Shown piece after piece: positions 1 to 8,810 of a stretch of 64,000 nucleotides of DNA. The notes beneath the pieces were generated by a model. That model did no database searches. It had not been told where the DNA came from and was given only the letters and a program-made list of their open reading frames with translations. Source of the stretch: Roseofilum reptotaenium CS-1145. Lineage in GTDB: Bacteria > Cyanobacteriota > Cyanobacteriia > Cyanobacteriales > Desertifilaceae. Numbering within the stretch: position 1 is the stretch's first letter; each line of letters opens with the position of its first letter. The position numbers were made by a program, and so were the translations under genes. The DNA lies in NCBI RefSeq assembly GCF_028330985.1, contig NZ_JAQMUE010000080.1:124001-188000 (forward strand), given 5' to 3'.

Positions 1-2690
1 CCAGCAACAACGATATCCGGGCCCCCTCTAGCATTGAACGTCTCATTCTGGTTGTCTCCCAGAAGAAGATCAAACGTATTGATTCCCGTGATAGTTACGC
101 TGGCTAAATTGGGCGAGGGGAAAGGAGGAGGATTATCCAAAGCTGCCACTACAGCAGCAACCTGTTCCGCATTCAGACTAATTTCAACCGTTCCATTCCC
201 AGGAGTCGGGGTTGGCGTTGGGGTGGGAGTCGGCGTAGGAGTCGGCGTTGGCGTTGGTGCAGACGCTCCTAGATTAAGACCAACAATTACGGGGTCGTGA
301 TCGGAGTTGCGGAAGGGAACTGATCCATCAAAAATACCAGTATTCCGACCAAAGTCCGTATTATAGTCGATCGCATCGGGTTCATCTGCATTGACGTGCC
401 ACTCCGTCGTTCCAGTCACCTGCGAGAGCAAGCTGGAATTCGCCAGAGCATAGTCTAGGGTTCCCGTTTGTCCGTCGAAGACGAACGAATAGGCATCAGA
501 GCCGAGAAACTGTTGGGCTAAATCTGTATATCCTGCGTTTTCCAGGTTAGTAATCGCATCTTCTTGAGCATAGGCGTTGAGATCGCCCAAAATCAAGAAA
601 TCACTATCGCCGCTATTGGTGGGGTCAGTATTGACCCAATTGGCCAGAGCAGTAGCCGCATCAGCACGGGTATCAGACCAAAACCCTTGACCATCCAACT
701 GGTCAAAATCTGGATTACTGGTATCAGTCAGGCCAGAACTGCCCTTAGACTTGAAGTGATTGACAACAGCGGTAAAGCTTTCCCCAGAAGTGGTTTCGGT
801 GAAGGTTTGGGCTAAAGCCGCACGGTTGCGGTTCTGTCCAGAATTGTTCGGGTCGAGGAAAGCGGCTGTATTTAAGATGCTGCTATTACCAGAGAGAGAC
901 ACTTGACTCGGTTTGTAGATGAATCCTACCGCGATCACATCATCCCCCACAAACTGAGTTCCCGGATTCACCCAATCATAGGTTCCGGCACCAACCGAGG
1001 CATTTAACTCATTCACCAGATTTTCAATCGCATTACCGCTACTTCCGGCTTGAAAGTCATTTTCAACCTCCACTAACCCAACAATATCAGCATCTAAAGT
1101 ACTTAACGCTGTAACCAGTTTTTCCGTTTGCCGAGTAAACTCTGTGGCATTATCTGCGCCACGAGGGTTATTACCATTAGCAGTGGTGTTGCTGCCTTCA
1201 TCTAGAGTAGTGAAGTAATTGAGAACATTGAAACCAGCGACTTTTAGGCTGCCACCAACAGCATTAGGCGTTGCCGGCCGGGGGTTAGTCGAGACGAACG
1301 TCGGTGCAACCGTGGGGTGAATGCGGTAGTTTTGGTCTCCAGAACCCCCACTCCCCCGACTAAAGTTGACTACTCCAGTCAAATTGGTTACGGTATCTCC
1401 CATGCGGAAGCCATCAGCAGTAGAGAGGCTACCATCAGGAAAGATAATGGGGTCAGGATTTTGAACCGTTTGACCGTCATCAATAACAATGTTACGCCGG
1501 GCAATATCTTGCTGGTGAGTAGCAAATCCGGCCACATTGGGAGCATTATTTTGCGTAAACTGTTCTAAGCGTCCGCCTTGGGAAACTCTTAGCTCTCCGA
1601 AGCGATCGAGCTGAAACATTTCCGTTACACTCAAGGTATCGGTAAAGCGGACTAACATCCCTTCGTATTGTTCCAGATCGGGGATGAGTTCGCCATCCGC
1701 ATTAGTTACCGTGGAAGCAACGGGAAGGGAGATATCCGTCGCAGTAGGTAAAGTATTTCCAGAAGAAACAACCGTAACGTTGCTGACGTTAGTTAGCTCC
1801 GTCAGACCAAAAAATTCCTCAACTTCTCCAGTCACTTGCACTTTATCGCCCACCTGGACATTAACCGCAGGACTGAAACCGTCAAAGACAAAAATTCCTT
1901 CTGAGGTGACGGCATTTCCATCAGCATCGGCATCTTCTTCTTGGACAAAAAAGCCATTGAGATCGCCATTGGTTCCAGCTCCAGCTCCGTCTTGGAAGTC
2001 GCCAACAACAATACCTTCAATCGTTACCGTATTGCCATCAAGGGCACTAGCCGCGCTGCTTCCCTGGATGTCGTGAATTGAGGTGATGGAGGGAGCAGGT
2101 GAAGGTGAGGGAGAGGGAGAACCACTAACAGTAAAGCTTCCAGAGAAGGTTTGAGCTGTACTATTACTACCCGTCCAATTGGCAGAATTATTGATAGCAG
2201 CGAGTAATTCAGCTTGAGTCCCAGATGTAGTGCCTACGTACTGGGCATTATCGATTTCAATCAAGGCTACAGCATTAGTGCCGTTGGTGAGTCCTTGAGG
2301 TAATGCTGAGGTATTACTACTAGTGGCATCAGCTTGCCATACTCCTGTCGTCCCTTCATTGTTAATAGCGGCGATAAAGTCAGATGCTCCCTGATAGGCG
2401 AGGATCTGGTCTCCACTGGTACTTAGTGCAGGTGTAGTTGCACTGAGTGTCCCGGAAGATGCTGTAGTTCCGGTAATGGTTACCACCGTTCCCGCAGTGA
2501 TGCCGCCAGCAGGGGGAGTCCAGGTAATAGTGTTTTCATTAGCACGAAAGGTGTTGTTAGATTGCCAACCGTTATCGGTGAAGAGAATAGATTCGCTATC
2601 GGCAATATTGACAAGAGCAACGAAAGCGAAGTTGTCTGGGTTATCGGCGTTGTATTGGACAAATGCGATGTCCCCTGGATTGAGTGCCAT
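1..2690 (-). CDS. Extracellular endonuclease/exonuclease/phosphatase-family nuclease with RTX-like tail (3' end off window)
   Basis: The reading frame runs uninterrupted from ATG at 2690 to the left edge, about 896 codons, with no stop, so the C-terminus is missing. Residues 1-190 form an N-terminal beta-rich domain beginning MALNPGDIAFVQY. Residues about 195-420 hold OB-like and lamin-tail-type segments (for example VQVGDKVQVTGEVEEF). Residues about 480-800 are an EEP nuclease domain, with LKVAGFNVLNYF, DIVGLVEVEND, LILGDLNAY and SDHDPVIVGL carrying the expected Asn, Glu, Asp-Asn and Asp-His residues. A Pro-Thr dipeptide linker follows, then the start of a glycine/aspartate motif resembling RTX calcium repeats. 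There is no N-terminal signal peptide, which fits type I secretion. This is the ExeM/NucH-like family of extracellular DNases. The role (phosphate scavenging or biofilm DNA turnover) is inferred. Confidence 0.88.
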   Translation of the reverse strand, partial: MALNPGDIAFVQYNADNPDNFAFVALVNIADSESILFTDNGWQSNNTFRANENTITWTPPAGGITAGTVVTITGTTASSGTLSATTPALSTSGDQILAYQGASDFIAAINNEGTTGVWQADATSSNTSALPQGLTNGTNAVALIEIDNAQYVGTTSGTQAELLAAINNSANWTGSNSTAQTFSGSFTVSGSPSPSPSPAPSITSIHDIQGSSAASALDGNTVTIEGIVVGDFQDGAGAGTNGDLNGFFVQEEDADADGNAVTSEGIFVFDGFSPAVNVQVGDKVQVTGEVEEFFGLTELTNVSNVTVVSSGNTLPTATDISLPVASTVTNADGELIPDLEQYEGMLVRFTDTLSVTEMFQLDRFGELRVSQGGRLEQFTQNNAPNVAGFATHQQDIARRNIVIDDGQTVQNPDPIIFPDGSLSTADGFRMGDTVTNLTGVVNFSRGSGGSGDQNYRIHPTVAPTFVSTNPRPATPNAVGGSLKVAGFNVLNYFTTLDEGSNTTANGNNPRGADNATEFTRQTEKLVTALSTLDADIVGLVEVENDFQAGSSGNAIENLVNELNASVGAGTYDWVNPGTQFVGDDVIAVGFIYKPSQVSLSGNSSILNTAAFLDPNNSGQNRNRAALAQTFTETTSGESFTAVVNHFKSKGSSGLTDTSNPDFDQLDGQGFWSDTRADAATALANWVNTDPTNSGDSDFLILGDLNAYAQEDAITNLENAGYTDLAQQFLGSDAYSFVFDGQTGTLDYALANSSLLSQVTGTTEWHVNADEPDAIDYNTDFGRNTGIFDGSVPFRNSDHDPVIVGLNLGASAPTPTPTPTPTPTPTPTPTPGNGTVEISLNAEQVAAVVAALDNPPPFPSPNLASVTITGINTFDLLLGDNQNETFNARGGPDIVVA
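202..258 (-). repeat. GT-rich hexanucleotide repeat coding for a Pro-Thr linker
   Basis: About nine units of GGAGTC/GGCGTT/GGGGTG type on the plus strand encode alternating Pro-Thr on the minus strand. The tract is in frame inside the nuclease gene and separates the catalytic domain from the RTX-like tail. Such tracts can vary in unit number. Confidence 0.85.
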
Positions 2691-2873
2691 TGTTTTTTAC
2701 TGTGCTTAGTTTGCTGTGATTGAGTAGATGGGTAAACGAATGGGTATCGCACTCTGGAGAAGTTCCGAAGGCGATTAATCCCGGCTTGACTTCTGAATCA
2801 TTTGTCTCTTAACTTGCGTCAGTACCCAAGACTAGGAGGAAGCCACACAGCTTTTTACAGTAAGGTGCGATCA

Positions 2874-2910
2874 TTTATATTTCATAAAGCTCTGGTCAAG
2901 TGTTGCTGAA
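2874..2910 (+). repeat. Imperfect 37-bp direct repeat, copy 1
   Basis: This matches 3371-3407 at 31 of 37 positions (core TTTATATTYCATAA, then GCTCTGGT). It lies upstream of the nuclease start, and together the copies bracket the decayed nuclease fragment. The rest of 2691-3109 shows no gene. Confidence 0.6.
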
Positions 2911-3109
2911 GACGAGATAAACTTTAGGTAAAGAATATCCCTCTTCTGTCACTTTGCTTTTAACTTGAATCGCCAGCCAAGAAGCAGTGAGTAACGATTC
3001 TTAACTCCCCCCTTCTGTTACATAACCGTCAAAGAGGAGGCAGTTGGGACAAATTCCTCTTCTTGAGAGCATTCTTTGGTTGACCTACTCCACTGGCTCA
3101 AGCCGAGTG

Positions 3110-3370
3110 TATTCTCCAAACATCACTGCTTTGGATGAGCGATCGAGCTGAAACAGTTCCATGACACTGAGCAAACGGTAAAGTTGGTAATGTTGCTTCA
3201 CTCTGTGAGACCAAACAATTGATCGACGACTCCCGTGACTTACACTTGGTCTCCCATCTGGACATTAATCCCAGAACTAGAACCATCAAAGACAAAAAGA
3301 GGTGGTGGCGTTCCCATCAGTCAATATCGGCATTCTCTTCTTGGACAAATAAAGCCATTCAGGTTACCCG
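3110..3370 (-). pseudogene. Decayed fragment of a second copy of the extracellular nuclease
   Basis: This stretch aligns at nucleotide level with about 1595-1960 inside the intact nuclease gene. Shared blocks include CGATCGAGCTGAAACA, CTGGACATTAA and TTCTTGGACAAA. About 110 bases of the intact gene (roughly 1660-1780) are missing here, and short indels break the frame. A 65-codon minus-strand frame keeps the block LMSRWETKCK, which matches LMSRWAIKCK from the same alternate frame of the intact gene. No start, stop or flanking gene parts remain, so it is a relic of duplication or recombination. Confidence 0.75.
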
Positions 3371-3407
3371 TTTATATTCCATAACGCTCTGGTAAAATGT
3401 TACGGAA
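3371..3407 (+). repeat. Imperfect 37-bp direct repeat, copy 2
   Basis: Second copy of the repeat at 2874-2910. It starts directly where homology of the pseudogene to the nuclease ends, and lies about 40 bases before the nucleotidyltransferase start, so it may carry part of that gene's upstream region. Confidence 0.6.
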
Positions 3408-3448
3408 ATTGTCAATCAATAGCTTGATAAATCTTACCACCGTAAACA

Positions 3449-4678
3449 ATGATTCAAGAACAAACAGAACATCACATAGGCTCTCAAATCGCCAGTCAGA
3501 ATCAAAGCGATTTAGCTGAAAAGAACTTGCTTTTGTGCTGTATTCGTTATCAATTAAATTCAGCTACTTCCTCTGATGTTTGCGGTTTACTCCGGACTAA
3601 TTTACACTGGGATATTCTGGTGCAAAATGCAGTTCAGAATAATGTCTTTATGATCCTGGTTCAAACTCTAAAAGCAACTCATCCAGAGGTCATTCCTTCA
3701 TCTGTATTGGAGAGAATAGAACTTAAAGTTCAACAACGAATGACCTATAATTTGTTTCTGACCAATAAACTGTTGCAAGTGCTGAACTTATTTGCAGAAC
3801 ATAATATTCAAGCCATTCCTTTTAAGGGGCCAATCTGGGCAAATTTGGCTTATGGTAATATGGTATTGAGAGAGTTTTCTGATTTGGATGTCTTAGTTCG
3901 TCCTCAAGATTTCTCTAAAGCTAAAGATGTGCTGATTGAGCAAGGGTATTATGACAAGAAATTTGGTGCAAATGAAGAGAGTCTTGGAGAAGCTCAGATG
4001 GTGTTACCCGATCGCCAAGTGAACATCGACGTACATTATAAGTTAGCGCCACAAGACTTTTATCTACAGATCGAGCCTGAACTCTTTTTTGAGGGCTTGC
4101 AAACTTTATCTTTTTTGGGGAAAGAAGTCGCCACATTCTCTCCAGAAAGTTGTATCGCTATTAGTTATCTTCAGGGAACAAAAGACAGTTGGAATACATT
4201 AAAAAGAATCTGTGATTTTGGAGCATTAATACAGACTTATCCAGAGGTGAATTGGCAGCAAGTTATGGCTCAATGTGGAACAGATGAGAGCGATCGCGTA
4301 TTTTTGCTGGGAGTTGCGATCGCCCAAACCTATCTACAGATTTCCCTTCCAGAGATATTTTCAGACAAGCTGAAGCAGTTTCCAGAAGTGGTGAAAGTTG
4401 CCAGACAACATAAAGAGTATATGTATCATAAAAACATGGAATATGGCTATATCTTCTTTATTATCAGTTTGTGGGAGAGAAGAGAAAACACTTTATGGAG
4501 TAGGTTGCAATATTTGCTAAAGATTATTTTTCGTGTGAATGCAAGCGATCGAGAATTATTTCCCCTGCCCGATCTTTTGTTTTTTGTCTATTATCCCCTG
4601 AGAATTGTCAGGTTAATCGGAAAGCATAAAATCACCAAAGAAAAAATATCGTCTCTCTGGAATTTATTCAAAGGTTGA
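3449..4678 (+). CDS. Nucleotidyltransferase-fold protein (NTP_transf_5 family), RiPP-locus type
   Basis: The 409-aa product has the family signature around residues 127-155: FKGPIWANLAYGN, then REFSDLDVLV, where the Asp-x-Asp pair would bind metal. A later VNIDVHYKL supplies a further acidic residue. PF14907-type proteins are recurrent members of lasso-peptide loci and are thought to add a nucleotide or act on the precursor; their exact job is not settled. The gene converges on the exporter gene with only 2 bases between the stops. The start is the first ATG and has no clear Shine-Dalgarno. The family call is firm; a role in peptide tailoring is inferred from context. Confidence 0.8.
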   Translation: MIQEQTEHHIGSQIASQNQSDLAEKNLLLCCIRYQLNSATSSDVCGLLRTNLHWDILVQNAVQNNVFMILVQTLKATHPEVIPSSVLERIELKVQQRMTYNLFLTNKLLQVLNLFAEHNIQAIPFKGPIWANLAYGNMVLREFSDLDVLVRPQDFSKAKDVLIEQGYYDKKFGANEESLGEAQMVLPDRQVNIDVHYKLAPQDFYLQIEPELFFEGLQTLSFLGKEVATFSPESCIAISYLQGTKDSWNTLKRICDFGALIQTYPEVNWQQVMAQCGTDESDRVFLLGVAIAQTYLQISLPEIFSDKLKQFPEVVKVARQHKEYMYHKNMEYGYIFFIISLWERRENTLWSRLQYLLKIIFRVNASDRELFPLPDLLFFVYYPLRIVRLIGKHKITKEKISSLWNLFKG

Positions 4679-4680
4679 TA

Positions 4681-6474
4681 TTATTGATAATACTTAGCTT
4701 GAATAGCAAACAAGCGAGCGTAAGTACCGCCTACTCCCAGCAATTCTTCGTGAGAGCCTGTTTCAACAATGCTACCATTTTCTAAAACAAAGATGCGATC
4801 GACCATCTTGACTGTAGACAGACGATGGCTGATGAGAATAGCGGTTTTTCCTTGAATCAGTTGACGGAATTGTTCAAATACTTCATATTCTGCCTCAGCA
4901 TCAAGTGCGCTGGTGGGTTCATCGAGAATCAGCAGTTGAGCTGGACGCAAAAATGCACGAGCGATCGCCACTTTTTGCCATTCGCCAATGCTCAATTCTT
5001 CTCCTTCTTCAAATTGCGTTCCTAACATGGTATCATAGCCTCTTGGCAGTCGAGAAATAATTCCTTCCGCTCCGGATTTTTGCGCGGCTTTGATGATATC
5101 TGGGTGATTATCAATATGGTCAATGTTCCCAAAGCCAATATTTTCTCGAACTGTTAAATTGTAGCGCACATAATCTTGAAACACGACACTTATGTTTCGT
5201 CGCCAATCGATAACAGAAAGTTCGCGCAAGTCAACGCCATCAATTGTAATTCGTCCATTTGTCGGATCGTAGAGACGACATAATAATTTAATTAACGTGG
5301 TTTTTCCTGCGCCATTTTCTCCCACTAACGCGACTGTTTCTCCTGCGGGAATCGTCAGATTAATGTCTTCGAGTAAGGGACGACGACTATGGGGATATTG
5401 GAAGGAAACATTTTCAAATCTTAAACCTTTTTGGAAAGGTTGAGGAAGCCATTGAGGATGGATCGGATTAGCAATAGTGGGTTTTAAGTCCAGGAATTCG
5501 TAAAGATGGGAGAGAAACAAACTATTTTCATATAAACTCGCTATATTAGACAGAAGCTGTCCTAAAAAGGCTTGACCTCGTTGAAAGCCTTGGTAATACA
5601 TGACCAAACTTCCGAGCGTGATTTCTCCTTGGATGGTTTGATAGGCAATAAAACTAAATACGGCAAAAATCGCGAGAATACCACTCAATTGAGTTAAAAA
5701 ATCGGCGATCGCCCGTTGCCGAGCCAGAGCTAATTTTTCTTGACGAATTTCCTGGCGTAGGTTATAATAACGTCGGCGAAATAGAGAGCCAAGATCGAAT
5801 AACCGGATTTCTTTGGCATAGGAATTCAGCGTCAGCATCCAATGGAAGTACCAAGCCATACGCTCTTTACCCGTCCAAGTTTTTTGCTGCCGGTACAGTA
5901 TTTTGCTCTGCTGTAAACGAACCAATAACACGGGAAGTGCTGCGGCTAATAAGACTAGACTAATTGACCAATGGAGGGAGAGCAGTAATGCGGCGATCGC
6001 CACCAGAGAAATTGCATTTTGAGCCAACTGTAGCAAACTATTGAGTAGGTTTTGCGGTCGATAGCTGGCTTCCTGTTGAGCGCGGTGGAGAGAATTATAA
6101 AAATTGGCATTTTCGTAATATTCCAGGTCAAGCTCAACGGATTTGCTGTGTAAAATATCATTGACAGAATCAGTAACAATTTGCGATTGAGCTTGGGTGG
6201 CATACCCAGATAAAGCCCGTAGTAGATTGGTAATCAGTGCCGTTATCCCCACCAGAATCACGATCGCCAGGACATCATAAAAGGCAGCCATCCCCTTGCC
6301 AATCCCCGCAGTCACCGTATCAATCAGTAACTTCATTAAATACAGTGAGGCTAACGGCAATAAACCTTGTAAGAAGACGAGGATAATCGTCAGAGTCGCC
6401 CAAAAGGGAGTGCTTTGCCAAACTAAAGCGATCGCTCTTTTCAGATTTTTGAGCAGTTGTAGTTGAGATTGCAT
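4681..6474 (-). CDS. ABC transporter, fused permease and ATPase (lasso-peptide exporter type, 'D' protein)
   Basis: A half-transporter of about 597 aa. Residues 20-310 hold the exporter-type transmembrane domain, with hydrophobic segments such as ATLTIILVFLQGLLPLASLY. The C-terminal 240 residues hold the nucleotide-binding domain: Walker A GENGAGKTT, Q-loop VVFQDYV, signature LSIGEWQK, Walker B LLILDEPTSALD and H-loop ISHRLSTV. There is no N-terminal C39 peptidase, unlike bacteriocin exporters that cut their own cargo. I chose ATG at 6474; a longer frame would begin with TTG at 6501 and overlap the oxygenase remnant. It is divergent from the cyclase gene and probably exports the mature peptide. 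Confidence 0.85.
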   Translation of the reverse strand: MQSQLQLLKNLKRAIALVWQSTPFWATLTIILVFLQGLLPLASLYLMKLLIDTVTAGIGKGMAAFYDVLAIVILVGITALITNLLRALSGYATQAQSQIVTDSVNDILHSKSVELDLEYYENANFYNSLHRAQQEASYRPQNLLNSLLQLAQNAISLVAIAALLLSLHWSISLVLLAAALPVLLVRLQQSKILYRQQKTWTGKERMAWYFHWMLTLNSYAKEIRLFDLGSLFRRRYYNLRQEIRQEKLALARQRAIADFLTQLSGILAIFAVFSFIAYQTIQGEITLGSLVMYYQGFQRGQAFLGQLLSNIASLYENSLFLSHLYEFLDLKPTIANPIHPQWLPQPFQKGLRFENVSFQYPHSRRPLLEDINLTIPAGETVALVGENGAGKTTLIKLLCRLYDPTNGRITIDGVDLRELSVIDWRRNISVVFQDYVRYNLTVRENIGFGNIDHIDNHPDIIKAAQKSGAEGIISRLPRGYDTMLGTQFEEGEELSIGEWQKVAIARAFLRPAQLLILDEPTSALDAEAEYEVFEQFRQLIQGKTAILISHRLSTVKMVDRIFVLENGSIVETGSHEELLGVGGTYARLFAIQAKYYQ

Positions 6475-6479
6475 CGGTG

Positions 6480-6617
6480 TTATTCTTCTCCCAAGAACCA
6501 ACTGACAATCGTCAATCGCTCCCCGGCCGTCACTGGCTTCACTTCATGCATCAGATCGCTCTCAAACAGGGTTAATTGATCGAACATTGACAGATTTTGG
6601 TTTAATTGAATAGCAAG
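6480..6617 (-). pseudogene. C-terminal remnant of a 2OG-Fe(II) oxygenase
   Basis: Reading the minus strand from about 6617 to the TAA at 6480-6482 gives roughly 45 codons ending a prolyl-4-hydroxylase/PKHD-type oxygenase. FESDLMHEVKPVTAGERLTI carries the distal iron-ligand His in LMHEV and the Arg of GERL that holds 2-oxoglutarate, then VSWFLGEE and stop. A TGA precedes the fragment, and the N-terminal two thirds, including the HxD motif, are absent. It sits in the divergent gap between the exporter and cyclase genes, so a tailoring oxygenase may once have belonged to this locus. Confidence 0.7.
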
Positions 6618-6638
6618 TCAAATGCAGTATATGACTTT

Positions 6639-8447
6639 ATGAGCGGTATTGTCGGTATTGTCAATGGGGACGGTCAACCCATTGATACCAATCTTTTACA
6701 GCAAATGACCGATTTAATGAGACCTCAAGCTCCTGATGCTAGGGATATATGGAGTGAGGGGTATGTGGGTTTCGGTCATGCTCTCTTGCGGACAACCTGG
6801 GAATCGGAAAATGAACAGCAACCTCTGGGTTTAAATGGGAAGATTTGGATTACCGGGGATATCCGCTTGGATCGCCGTCAGGAGCTAATTGAACGCTTGC
6901 GTGCTTCGGGATGCAATCTAGAGAACAATGCGCCTGATGTTGACTTGGTTTTACATGCCTATCAGGTTTGGGGAGACGCTTGTTTAGAACGACTGAGCGG
7001 GGATTTTGCTTTTGCCATTTGGGATAGCCACGAACAACGTTTATTTTGTGCCAGAGACCAGTTTGGCATTGTCCCCTTTTATTATGCACAAATGGGGCAA
7101 ACTCTGGTGTTTAGCAATCATCTCAATACCGTGCGCTTCCATCCTGGAGTATCCGATCGCCTGAATGAGAGCGCGATCGCCGATTTCCTCCTCTTTGGTA
7201 ACAACATGGATCGGGCGACCACCACCTTTGCCGATATCCAGAAATTGCCCCCCGCTCACACCCTAATTTACTCTGAAGGTAGAATTAACATTCAGCGTTA
7301 CTGGCAATTGCCCGAAGATGTGGAATACCTGAATTATCAACACCCGGAAGAATATGTCGAGCAGTTTCGGGAATTATTTGAACACTCAGTTGCAGACAGA
7401 CTGCGAACCCATATCGCTGGTAGCAATTTAAGCGGGGGAATGGACTCCACCAGTATTGCCGCTACTGCTTATAGGTTAATGAAGGCAAACCATTCCTCGG
7501 TAGACTTTCGAGCTTACACTATTATATATAAGCAACTGATTCCCGACGACGAAGGAGACTATGCCGCGCAAGTTGCTGAAATGGCAGGTTTTCCAATTGA
7601 GTATCTGGTAGCAGAAGACTACATCGGGCAAGCCCCTCCAGAACACCCAGATTATATATATCCCGAACCCCTATTAATTCCCACCCAAGTGGCTGAAGTC
7701 GATCTGACGCGGCGCGTAGCAGCATACAGTCGGGTGCGACTAGCTGGGTTTGGCGGCGATCCGGCATTCGAGCCAGTGCCCTCTTCCCAGGATAAGTTGC
7801 GACAGGATCGGAATAATATTTTGGGTTACATCGACTCCCTTCGCGCCCGAGTGAGGTTGCGAACCCGGTTGCACCAGTGGCTCAAAAGAGAGCCGCAAGA
7901 GCAACAAACGATTGATTTTCCTGACTGGTTTAACCCAGATTTCGCCGAACGAATGCAATTGAAAGCGCGACAGGAAGAAATATATGAAACATATAGGGTC
8001 TCGCCCCAGAGAGATCGCTACGGGATGGCGACTGCTCCCTTGTGGTCAAACATATTTTCTTGGTCCGATCCGGGCTTCACTGGTTTTCCTCTTAAAGCTC
8101 GCTTTCCCTTTTTCGATTTGCGCTTGGTATCATACTTGCTTTCTGTGCCGCCTACTCCCTGGTTTGAAAATAAATTCTTGCTCAGGGAAGCTATGAAAGG
8201 TCTGTTGCCCGAGTCCGTTCGCCAGCGACCTAAAACAACCCTGCAAGGGTTTCCTCATTACACTTTCATGCAGCAGCACGGACTTCAGCCCTGGATGGTG
8301 GAATTGATGACTGCACCAGAACTAACAAACTATGTCAACAGCGAGCTCCTGCTGCAAAAACTGCAATCGATTGGACAACTAACTCCTGCAAGCTATAATC
8401 AAGCTGGTCTAGTTCTGCACTTGGCATACTGGTTGCGTCACCAATAA
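6639..8447 (+). CDS. Asparagine-synthetase-like lasso cyclase ('C' protein)
   Basis: The 602-aa product has the class-B asparagine synthetase architecture. Residues 1-210 are a glutamine-amidotransferase domain, but it starts MSGIVGIV, with Ser where the glutaminase Cys2 should be, so ammonia release is unlikely. The synthetase domain carries the PP-loop SGGMDSTSIAATA near residue 264. This pairing is typical of lasso cyclases, which adenylate an Asp or Glu side chain so that the peptide N-terminus closes a macrolactam. I chose ATG 6639 because it aligns with family starts; an upstream TTG at 6606 would add 11 unrelated residues. The precursor gene follows after 60 bases. Confidence 0.87.
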   Translation: MSGIVGIVNGDGQPIDTNLLQQMTDLMRPQAPDARDIWSEGYVGFGHALLRTTWESENEQQPLGLNGKIWITGDIRLDRRQELIERLRASGCNLENNAPDVDLVLHAYQVWGDACLERLSGDFAFAIWDSHEQRLFCARDQFGIVPFYYAQMGQTLVFSNHLNTVRFHPGVSDRLNESAIADFLLFGNNMDRATTTFADIQKLPPAHTLIYSEGRINIQRYWQLPEDVEYLNYQHPEEYVEQFRELFEHSVADRLRTHIAGSNLSGGMDSTSIAATAYRLMKANHSSVDFRAYTIIYKQLIPDDEGDYAAQVAEMAGFPIEYLVAEDYIGQAPPEHPDYIYPEPLLIPTQVAEVDLTRRVAAYSRVRLAGFGGDPAFEPVPSSQDKLRQDRNNILGYIDSLRARVRLRTRLHQWLKREPQEQQTIDFPDWFNPDFAERMQLKARQEEIYETYRVSPQRDRYGMATAPLWSNIFSWSDPGFTGFPLKARFPFFDLRLVSYLLSVPPTPWFENKFLLREAMKGLLPESVRQRPKTTLQGFPHYTFMQQHGLQPWMVELMTAPELTNYVNSELLLQKLQSIGQLTPASYNQAGLVLHLAYWLRHQ

Positions 8448-8494
8448 CTGGCGTGAGTAAAGACCCAGACTAATGTTATCCCCGAATTGAACTT

Positions 8495-8500
8495 GAGGAG
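8495..8500 (+). promoter_or_regulatory. Ribosome binding site of the precursor gene
   Basis: GAGGAG lies 7 bases before ATG 8508. It favours this start over the in-frame TTG at 8487. Confidence 0.7.
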
Positions 8501-8507
8501 ATCTACC

Positions 8508-8669
8508 ATGCGACAAATAAATGAAAACCAAGGAAATACTGCCGAGCACAGGGAATACCGCACTCCCAAACTGCGGAAATTTGGCAGTGTGAGCGAGCTG
8601 ACTCTGACTCAGCCTCGTCCTGCCACCGGGAATGATGGCGGTTCATTCTTTAATCAGTATGGTTCCTAA
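8508..8669 (+). CDS. Lasso-type RiPP precursor peptide
   Basis: The 53-aa product has the leader signature Y17-x2-P20-x-L22-x3-G26-x4-L31-T32, which binds the RRE domain in known lasso systems. The following segment, TLTQPRPATGNDGGSFFNQY, then Gly-Ser, is the presumed core. D43 is the only acidic residue after the leader. A 7-, 8- or 9-residue macrolactam on D43 requires the core to start at R37, P36 or Q35. T34 would be the penultimate leader residue if the core begins at P36. F47, F48 and Y51 could act as plugs. The C-terminal Ser is a plausible target of the kinase encoded next. The class call is good; the cleavage site is uncertain. Confidence 0.78.
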   Translation: MRQINENQGNTAEHREYRTPKLRKFGSVSELTLTQPRPATGNDGGSFFNQYGS

Positions 8670-8810
8670 TTCCAACTTTCGAGTTTTTGACCTGACTTGA
8701 ATGTCGCGATGAATCAAGCACTGTTATCTGCCTTTTGGGCATGATGGCAGTGTTTGGTTAATCCCCAATCGATCGTCAACACTAGCAATCCCATAAGCAT
8801 TTTAGATAAA

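Noticed and set aside
34-300. Plus-strand frame rich in Val-Gly dipeptides
   Set aside because: It is the antisense of the Pro-Thr repeat in the nuclease gene and has no independent start site or conserved text.
6320-6508. 62-codon minus-strand frame overlapping the exporter start
   Set aside because: It is out of frame with both the exporter and the oxygenase remnant and shows no protein-like conservation.
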